Shown here piece after piece: positions 58,501 to 64,000 of a stretch of 64,000 bases of DNA. Position 1 is the stretch's first letter; each line of letters begins with the position of its first letter. Both the position numbers and the translations under genes were made by a program. Below the pieces are notes generated by a model, which was given only the letters and a program-made list of their open reading frames with translations, made no database searches and was not told where the DNA came from. Source of the DNA: Streptomyces lichenis (GTDB taxonomy: Bacteria > Actinomycetota > Actinomycetes > Streptomycetales > Streptomycetaceae); contig NZ_JALPTH010000005.1 in the NCBI RefSeq assembly GCF_023218175.1, positions 240,173 to 304,172 on the forward strand, written 5' to 3'.

Positions 58501-58537
58501 GGGAGGGCGGCCCCTGATCACCAGGGGCCGCCCTCCC
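58501..58537. terminator. Bidirectional terminator between CsbD and ALF-repeat genes
   Basis: A perfect 16-bp stem starting GGGAGGGCGGCCCCTG with an ATCAC loop, between convergent genes. Confidence 0.8.
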
Positions 58538-58580
58538 GTTCACGTGCGTGGGCGCCGGACCGGCTCCGGCCGCCGTCCGC

Positions 58581-59363
58581 TCAGCGCTTGGCGGCGGGCT
58601 TCTTCACCGCCGCGGGCTTCTTCACGGGCGCCGGCTTCTTCTTCGCGGCCTCGTCCTTCGCCCGGGCCTCGTCCTGGCCGACGTCCAGGAACTGCCGCAG
58701 CTCCTCCGGCGTGCCCTTCAGCGCCTTGGCCGCGGCGGCCTTGACCGCGGGACCGCCCGCCGCGGCGATCCGGGTGACGCGGTCCCGGTCGTCGGTGAGG
58801 CGCGCCGTGTACTGCCAGCTCTCCAGGAAGGCCTGGAGGGCCTGCGGCGTATTGGTCCTCAGGGCCTCCTTCGCCGCCTTCTTCACCGCGGGACCGCCCG
58901 TGGAGAAGACCTGGGAGGTCCGCACCGAGTCGTCCGCGAAGCGCGCCGTGTGCTGCCCGGTCTCCAGGAAGGCGACGATGTCCTCCGGCGTGCCCTTCAG
59001 CGCCTTCTGACCGGCCTCCTTCACTCCGGGGCCGCCGAGGCCGATGATCCGCGACACCCGCACCTGGTCGTCGATGAGCCGCTCCTTGTGCTGGCCCACC
59101 TCCAGGAAGTCGCGCATCTCCTCGGGCGTGCCGTCCAACGCCTTCTGCGCCGCCTCGCGCAGTCCGGGGCCGATGTACGGGTTGGCCAGGATCCGGGAGA
59201 TCGCGGCCCGGTCCTCCTCGGCCTGCGGGCCGTCCGTCGCCGAGACGGCCGGCGCCGAGGCCTTCGGCGCCCCACCATCCGTGGCGAGCGCCGGGACGGC
59301 GAACAGCAGGGCGGGGGTGATCGCCACCGCGGCGGCGATGGCCGTGAATCGGGCCGGCTTCAT
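58581..59363 (-). CDS. Secreted ALF-repeat protein
   Basis: A 260-residue exported protein: signal sequence to about A27 (ITPALLFAVPALA), then four copies of a helical repeat of roughly 48 residues, each with the pattern AAxKALxGTPEExxxFLxxGQ (for example REAAQKALDGTPEEMRDFLE). These are the short Ala/Leu/Phe ALF repeats known mainly from Streptomyces secreted proteins. The last 20 residues are Lys/Pro/Ala-rich, as in wall- or surface-binding tails. The function of the repeats is unknown. Confidence 0.85.
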   Translation of the reverse strand: MKPARFTAIAAAVAITPALLFAVPALATDGGAPKASAPAVSATDGPQAEEDRAAISRILANPYIGPGLREAAQKALDGTPEEMRDFLEVGQHKERLIDDQVRVSRIIGLGGPGVKEAGQKALKGTPEDIVAFLETGQHTARFADDSVRTSQVFSTGGPAVKKAAKEALRTNTPQALQAFLESWQYTARLTDDRDRVTRIAAAGGPAVKAAAAKALKGTPEELRQFLDVGQDEARAKDEAAKKKPAPVKKPAAVKKPAAKR

Positions 59364-59600
59364 ATGCACCTGTCCAAACCGTGGAGACCAGCTCCACATC
59401 ATCCGAGAAATCTTACGAATATCCGAGAATCGGTGTCGATCTTGTGCGAAGCCCGGCGGCAGGTCAAACGCATTAAGCGGCCCGAACGGCCCGGAACAGC
59501 CTCCCCGCCCAACCGCCCCTCTCCGGTGCACGAAGATGATCCCCGCACGACGGTGGCCCGAAGGCGGCCACCCATCCGACGGACCCTGGGGGACGAGCAC

Positions 59601-60062
59601 ATGGACAAGAAGACGACCACGACCGCGCTCCTGCTGGCGGCGGCCCTGCTCACCGGCTGCGGCAGCGGCAGCGACGGCGGTGACACCGGTGGCAAGGCCA
59701 CGGGCGACGCCTCGAAGCCCCCGACGGCCGGCAGCCCCTCCCCCAGCGAGGGAACGAAGACCGAGGGCGCCTCGCACGAGGTGACCCTTGAGGTCACCGG
59801 CAAGGGCAAGACCATGATCATGTACACCCTGGACGAGTCCAAGACCGAGACGGTCACGCTCCCGTGGAAGCGCACCGCCACGATCACTCCCGAAGGCGCC
59901 GAGAAGGAGGTCGGCCGGTTGGTCCTGGTGACCCCCGGGAACTCGCTGGGGGAGAACGGCATGCTGACGGCGGGCGGTTGCACCATCACGGTGGACGGCA
60001 AGCAGGTCGCGGACAACGACGGCGGCAAGTCGCCGAAGCCCTGCACGTACGAGATCAAGTAG
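59601..60062 (+). CDS. Small lipoprotein with MmpS-like domain
   Basis: A 153-residue lipoprotein: LLLAAALLTGC ends the signal, giving a lipidated cysteine. After a Gly/Ser/Thr linker, the domain (HEVTLEVTGKGKTMIMYTLD, GCTITVDGKQVADNDGGKSP) resembles the MmpS fold of actinobacterial accessory lipoproteins. Two cysteines, in GGCTI and KPCTY, probably form a disulfide. GGGGGACGAGC precedes ATG 59601. No RND pump gene is adjacent. Confidence 0.78.
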   Translation: MDKKTTTTALLLAAALLTGCGSGSDGGDTGGKATGDASKPPTAGSPSPSEGTKTEGASHEVTLEVTGKGKTMIMYTLDESKTETVTLPWKRTATITPEGAEKEVGRLVLVTPGNSLGENGMLTAGGCTITVDGKQVADNDGGKSPKPCTYEIK

Positions 60063-60096
60063 CCGGTGCCGCCCGGTCGGCGCGCCGGAGCCCAGG

Positions 60097-60603
60097 TCAG
60101 GGCCCCGCCTCGCGCCGACCCACGGCCACGGACCAGCGGACCCCGCTGGGCGCCCGAACGCCTACGGTGCCGCCCCGCTCGGTCCCGTCCACGTCGAACT
60201 GGTGGTACTCGCTCGTCGCCTCTCCACCCCGGCCGCCGCACTCCGATCGCACGACCGTGTCCGAGGGCCTCAACGAGACCTCCACCCGGCCCTCCCCCTG
60301 GCAGTTGACCGAGAGCACCAGGGCGCGCCCCTTCTCCCCCGCCTCGAAGTCGAACACCGCGTTCCCCGTCCGCACCGGCTGGGCCGCGGCCACGACCTCC
60401 CCGTCCACCAGCACGGCGGGCCGCACCGGGGACGGCCAGGGCGCCAGGGTGCCCGTGGTCGCGGCCACGGCCCGCCTCGTGGGCGCGGCCACGGCCTGCC
60501 TCTCCTCACCCTCCCGCCCCTCGTCCCCCGCCGTGCAGCCAGTGACCCAACCCAGCAGCACAGCGCAGGCAACCCCCCGCACCACGACTCCCCGAGCGAC
60601 CAT
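60097..60603 (-). CDS. Small lipoprotein, unknown function
   Basis: A 168-residue protein with a signal ending WVTGC (lipidated C23), an Ala/Thr-rich linker, and a beta-rich domain containing two cysteines (SVNCQGEGRVEVSL, RSECGGRGG). It is convergent with the MmpS-like lipoprotein gene and divergent from the next lipoprotein gene. I recognise no family. Confidence 0.72.
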   Translation of the reverse strand: MVARGVVVRGVACAVLLGWVTGCTAGDEGREGEERQAVAAPTRRAVAATTGTLAPWPSPVRPAVLVDGEVVAAAQPVRTGNAVFDFEAGEKGRALVLSVNCQGEGRVEVSLRPSDTVVRSECGGRGGEATSEYHQFDVDGTERGGTVGVRAPSGVRWSVAVGRREAGP

Positions 60604-60866
60604 GGCCCCTCTCTCCCCCCCCCGGCATCAACGGGCCGGACGCCTCCCGCGCCACGGCTCCACCGGCAGCGTGGCAGCGCGCTCTGACGGAGGGAGCGCC
60701 TCCGCCCCGGATCTGAGCAAGTCCAGAGCTTTCCCCGCCGCCGAGCCAACGGATGGGCGCCCAGGCGGGTTTGCCGATCGGCGTACCGACGCGCCCCGCT
60801 GCTGCCATCCTGATCGGTGGGCGCCGGGGGCGGATGTACCGCGCGGGCGGACAGGGGGCGGGTCTC

Positions 60867-61547
60867 GTGGGTCGTCGTCGCAGGTCCAGGGAGGGCAGTG
60901 CGTTGGCCTTGGCCGGTGCCGCGCTGGCAACGGGGTGCGCAGGGGCACCGGCGGAGGTGCCAGTGGAGGAGAGGCCCTGGCGGAAGGCGGGCGTGCACCG
61001 CTGGCGAGGGGACCTCTGCGCCGACCTGGAGGAGAAGGAGCTCGCTCCGGGGCTGCGGATCGAAGACGGTACGGGAATCGGGAGTGGCGGACCGGAACCG
61101 GGCACGGACGACGGCCCGTATGTCGAGGACTCCAAGCACCTGGCCTTGACGTGCCACGGCACCATGAGCCACGAGGAGACCGGCGACTTCTGGAGGATCG
61201 ACGTCTACGCCCGTATCTACACCGCGGACGACTACGTCACCGCCTGCTGGAAGAGGGAGGACGAGGAGGTCGCGGAGCGCAACCGCCGCCATACCAACCC
61301 CACGACCGTCAACGCGGCCCAGTTCTGGTTCAAGGACCAGTCGAGCGGGACGACGATCAGGAAGCTGGTCACCTGCAACGGTGACCTCCTGCTGGAAGCC
61401 GGTGCCAGCGGACCGTCCAGGATGTTCTACGACGAGGCGGAGCCGACCCTGGCGAAGATCACGCAGAAGGCCACCGAGCTCATCGAGTCCAGCCGCCGGG
61501 AGCGCGACACCCCCTCCGGGTCACCGACCGCCCTCTCCACCGACTGA
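60867..61547 (+). CDS. Lipoprotein, unknown function
   Basis: A 226-residue lipoprotein; from GTG 60867 the signal is short and basic (GRRRRSREGSALALAGAALA) and ends LATGC. ATG 60834 is the alternative start. The domain has several cysteines (DLCADLEEKELAPG, LTCHGTMSH, ACWKRED, VTCNGDLL), suggesting two disulfides in an extracellular fold. No family recognised. Confidence 0.72.
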   Translation: MGRRRRSREGSALALAGAALATGCAGAPAEVPVEERPWRKAGVHRWRGDLCADLEEKELAPGLRIEDGTGIGSGGPEPGTDDGPYVEDSKHLALTCHGTMSHEETGDFWRIDVYARIYTADDYVTACWKREDEEVAERNRRHTNPTTVNAAQFWFKDQSSGTTIRKLVTCNGDLLLEAGASGPSRMFYDEAEPTLAKITQKATELIESSRRERDTPSGSPTALSTD

Positions 61548-61618
61548 CGTGCTCCGGCCGAGGTCGACGGAGGCGGCACCCCCTCGGCCGAAGGCCGGCA
61601 GTGGCGGCACGGGCCGGG

Positions 61619-61861
61619 TCATGGCGGCCCGACGAGTCGGACGACCGTCACGGTGAGAACGCCCGATGAGACGACGTAGCGCAGGATGACGCCGGACACC
61701 GTGGCCTCCCGCCGGTCCTTGTCGCTCCCCACCCGGCACGATGCGCGCCTCTAGGGATCGGTCCCGATGGACCGCGCGACTCGCGTCCTGAACAGCGTCG
61801 GATCGTCCAGCTTGTTCAGAGCCTCTTCGGCCGCAGGGGCATAGGCGACGCGGTACTTCAT
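61619..61861 (-). pseudogene. RelE/ParE-type toxin gene with internal amber codon
   Basis: From ATG 61861 the frame reads MKYRVAYAPAAEEALNKLDD and continues to codon 36, then TAG at 61751-61753, after which the same frame continues for 43 codons with the family ending (GSDKDRREATVSGVILRYVV) to TGA at 61619. Read through, the product is about 80 residues, the usual size of these ribosome-dependent or gyrase-directed toxins. The ATG overlaps the antitoxin stop (ATGA). A single base change has evidently inactivated it. Confidence 0.65.
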
Positions 61862-62058
61862 GCGCCGGTCTCCGAGGCCCGGAACACCGACCGCTCCGCC
61901 TGGAGCAGGACGTCCACCCGGTCCGGCTCGTCACCCGGAATCACCTCCAGCGCCCACTTGCGGATGACCGCCCCCACCGTGCCCGGCCCCACCCCGGAGA
62001 CCTCCTCCTCGAAGACGGCCCTGCGCTCGACGTCCAATGCGGCCCGCACATCCCGCAC
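61858..62058 (-). pseudogene. Antitoxin-like remnant upstream of the toxin
   Basis: The frame gives VRDVRAALDVERRAVFEEEV followed by GTVGAVIRKWALEVIPGD and a stop overlapping the toxin ATG. This resembles the C-terminal two thirds of small actinobacterial antitoxins; the usual N-terminal segment is absent, and only GTG codons near 62058 could start it. Upstream bases belong to the ATPase gene on the other strand. Confidence 0.5.
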
Positions 62059-62487
62059 CGCCAGCGGGGAGCGCGGCTGGCTCGGCTGCTGGCCGGGGAG
62101 CGGCTGGAGGCCTGGGACCTGCCGTACGGGATCGCCGAGGCGGCCGGCCAGATCGTCGCCGAGCTGGCGGCGAACGCGGTGACCCACGGGCGGGTGCCGG
62201 GGCGGGATTTCCGGTTGGAGTTGGCCGTACGGGACGAGGTGCTGCGTGTCGAGGTGTCGGACGCGCGAGCGGAGAGGCGACCGCCCGTTCGACCGCAATC
62301 CGGGCCGCCGTTGAGCGAGTCGGGGCGCGGGCTGGTGATCGTGGAGGCGCTGGCGGACCGCTGGGGCGTCGCGGACGGGCCGGTTCCGCGCAAGTCGGTC
62401 TGGGCTGAGCTGCGGCTTTCCGTACCGGAGCGTGGGAAGTCGGGTTCCGGTGGATCGGGCGGTCTTTCCAAGGACCACGAGAGGTGA
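62059..62487 (+). pseudogene. RsbW-type ATP-binding protein, 5'-truncated
   Basis: The frame RLARLLAGERLEAWDLPYGI, AEAAGQIVAELAANAVTHGR and SESGRGLVIVEALADRWGVA shows the N and G boxes of the histidine-kinase-like anti-sigma or Streptomyces regulatory ATPases. No start codon with a ribosome site precedes the conserved helix; the first GTG in frame (62179) is already inside the N box. The 5' end has evidently been lost at about 62060. Confidence 0.6.
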
Positions 62488-62607
62488 AAGAACCCCACCA
62501 AGCCCCACCCCTCCCGCCCGAGACGGGCTCTCACTCTCTCGGGTGAAAAAGGGCAACTGGGCTGGCCAAGCGGCAGGTTGCGTGTCCTAGGCTCACGGCA
62601 ACAGGCC

Positions 62608-62627
62608 GGCCGACACATACGTCGGCC
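62608..62627 (+). repeat. Hairpin in the leader of the winged-helix gene
   Basis: GGCCGAC-ACATAC-GTCGGCC, a perfect 7-bp stem 64 bases before the start. The role is unknown; it may be an operator or an mRNA element. Confidence 0.4.
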
Positions 62628-62690
62628 CCCGCCGGGACTGGCATCCCGTAGGCGAGGGCCTGACCACTGAAGGAAGAAGAGAGCTTCCCC

Positions 62691-63554
62691 GTGGATACTC
62701 CACACCCTAGCGCGCCCCTGCCCTCCCAGTCAGTAAGTGGCACCAACTCCCCGCGCGGAGTGGTGCACGAGAACTCCCGGCACACCACCCGGTTCACGGT
62801 GGTCGGCAACCACCTCGCCCAGCATGGCGAGTTGTCGCTGACCGCGATCGGGCTGGCGGTGCACATCCAGTCGCTCCAGGCCGGTGCCCGCGTGGACATC
62901 AAGTCGCTGACCGCGCGCTTCCCCGAGGGGGCGCACCGGGTCGCCGGAGCGTTGCGCGAGCTGGAGGCGCACGGCTATCTGCGCCGGGAGCGCCTGCGCA
63001 CCCCGGCCGGCCGGGTGGTGACCCGCACGGTCTCCTGCAACCAGCCGGGCGCACCCCGTACCCCCGCGCCTTCCTCCGACGAGCCCGACCGGCCACCGCC
63101 GCGCCGACGTCCGCCCGCGCCCCTGCGCGTACCGCATCCCGCGTTCCCCGCCGGGGCGCTGCTCGCCGCCGCCACCGAGCTGCTGGCCGGGCTGTACCAG
63201 GCGGACGTACGGCTGCTGCTCCCGGCGCGGGACGTACAGCGGCTGGCCCCGGGGGTGGCGGCCTGGCTGGAACGGGAGGTCGCCCCCGAGGCCGTACGCC
63301 ATGCCCTCACCGCCAACCTGCCACCCGAGGGCGTACGGCGGCCGGCCGCGCTCCTGGCCCACCGGCTGACGGTCCTGCTGCCACCGGAGCCACCACGCCC
63401 CGTACCCAAGCCGGAACCGGACCCCCTCCAGTTCTGCGAACCCTGCGACCTGGCCTTCCGCGCCCCACTGCCGAGCGACTGCCCCGGCTGCGCGACGGCC
63501 ACCCCCCACTCATCCAACGATCAGAAGGAGTCCGATGGTCAGCTCGCCCCATGA
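62691..63554 (+). CDS. Winged-helix DNA-binding protein
   Basis: A 287-residue protein. Residues about 33-110 form a winged helix of the kind seen in replication and helper proteins (FTVVGNHLAQHGELSLTAIG, HRVAGALRELEAHGYLRRER). A Pro/Arg linker follows, then a helical domain (LLAAATELLAGLYQADVRLL) and a C-terminal Cys4 zinc-ribbon-like motif (FCEPCDLAF and CPGCATA). GTG 62691 follows GAAGGAAG. It overlaps the next gene by 20 bases. Confidence 0.8.
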   Translation: MDTPHPSAPLPSQSVSGTNSPRGVVHENSRHTTRFTVVGNHLAQHGELSLTAIGLAVHIQSLQAGARVDIKSLTARFPEGAHRVAGALRELEAHGYLRRERLRTPAGRVVTRTVSCNQPGAPRTPAPSSDEPDRPPPRRRPPAPLRVPHPAFPAGALLAAATELLAGLYQADVRLLLPARDVQRLAPGVAAWLEREVAPEAVRHALTANLPPEGVRRPAALLAHRLTVLLPPEPPRPVPKPEPDPLQFCEPCDLAFRAPLPSDCPGCATATPHSSNDQKESDGQLAP

Positions 63555-64000
63555 GGCGATGCGCCGGATCTTCGAGGAGTATCCGGCGCTGTTCAGTAGC
63601 GTGGCCGAGGTACTCGGCGTGCCCTTCGGCACCCCGATCTCGATGACCGCCTTACCGACCGACCTCACCGAGACCCGCCCCCTCGAACGGCGACTCGACA
63701 CCCTCCTGCGCTTCGAAACCGAAGAGGAAGGCGAATTCCTCCTCGCCGTCGAAGCCCAAGGCAAACGCGACCCCGACAAACCCGCCAGCTGGGCCTACTA
63801 CCTCAGCTACCTGTACAACAAATACGGCCAGCCTCCCATCCTGCTCGTCATCTGCCAAGATCGGGCAACCGCCGACTGGGCCTCACAACCGGTCCATGTC
63901 GGAACACCCCAGTGGACTTCATTCACTCTGCGCCCCCTGGTCGCCGGCCCCCACAACATGCCGGTCATCACCCAGGAGACCGAGGCCCGCAAGGACCCCA
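63535..64000 (+). CDS. PD-(D/E)XK nuclease-like protein, C-terminus missing
   Basis: The first 155 residues run off the right edge. The catalytic pattern is D55 in RRLDTLLRF, then E73-x-Q75 and K77 in LLAVEAQGK, as in PD-(D/E)XK enzymes of the Rpn/transposase-like group common in Streptomyces. A strong AGAAGGAG site precedes ATG 63535, which lies inside the end of the winged-helix gene, so the two are coupled. Confidence 0.75.
   Translation, partial: MVSSPHEAMRRIFEEYPALFSSVAEVLGVPFGTPISMTALPTDLTETRPLERRLDTLLRFETEEEGEFLLAVEAQGKRDPDKPASWAYYLSYLYNKYGQPPILLVICQDRATADWASQPVHVGTPQWTSFTLRPLVAGPHNMPVITQETEARKDP

Overview
The window is about 72% G+C by eye, uses GTG starts freely, and carries the whiD-bldM-sigma factor-guaB block, a histidine-tailed groEL1 with CIRCE operators, and a ribosomal cluster that lacks rpsD. 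This places it in the chromosomal core of a Streptomyces or very close relative. No rRNA, tRNA, CRISPR array, insertion sequence or biosynthetic gene cluster is visible.

Region by region. 1-2.7 kb: the start of guaB, an ECF-type sigma factor resembling ShbA, the developmental regulators bldM (minus strand) and whiD (plus strand), with a 431-base AT-rich control region between the last two. 2.8-11.5 kb: accessory metabolism, namely a LysR regulator, a MOSC protein, a short-chain dehydrogenase, and a self-contained locus of DeoR/LacI chimeric regulator, sugar-type ABC transporter (lipoprotein plus two permeases, no ATPase) and a D-2-hydroxyacid dehydrogenase, with candidate operators in front of the regulator and of the transporter. 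11.6-14 kb: groES-groEL1. 14-21.7 kb: secreted hydrolases, a THUMP-like methyltransferase, a DnaQ-like exonuclease, a frameshifted DUF6247 gene, and a tightly coupled pair of an SPFH protein and an NAD-kinase-like protein. 21.7-36.1 kb: the tsaD-rimI-tsaB and tsaE tRNA t6A genes, alr, nnr, acpS, glmS, coaA and glmM (cell-wall precursor and cofactor genes). 36.3-41.1 kb: rpsI-rplM, an ABC-F ATPase and truA.

41.2-57.7 kb is the S10-spc-alpha ribosomal supercluster on the minus strand: rpsJ, rplC, D, W, B, rpsS, rplV, rpsC, rplP, rpmC, rpsQ, then rplN, X, E, rpsZ, H, rplF, R, rpsE, rpmD, rplO, then secY-adk-map, then infA-rpmJ-rpsM-rpsK-rpoA-rplQ. Hairpins after rpsQ, rpsZ, rplO and rplQ divide it into transcriptional segments. 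A near-consensus promoter about 410 bases upstream of rpsJ implies a long S10 leader.

58.3-64 kb becomes accessory again: a CsbD-like stress protein, an ALF-repeat secreted protein, three small lipoproteins, and a decayed spot where a toxin-antitoxin pair (toxin with an internal amber codon, antitoxin N-terminally short) abuts a 5'-truncated RsbW-type ATPase gene. The window ends in a winged-helix protein gene overlapping a PD-(D/E)XK nuclease-like gene that runs off the edge.

The best candidates for under-described biology are the SPFH/NAD-kinase-like operon, the small gene behind an iron-box-like palindrome inside the tsa cluster, the transpeptidase-like protein lacking both catalytic residues, and the regulatory hairpins of groES-groEL1 and secY.
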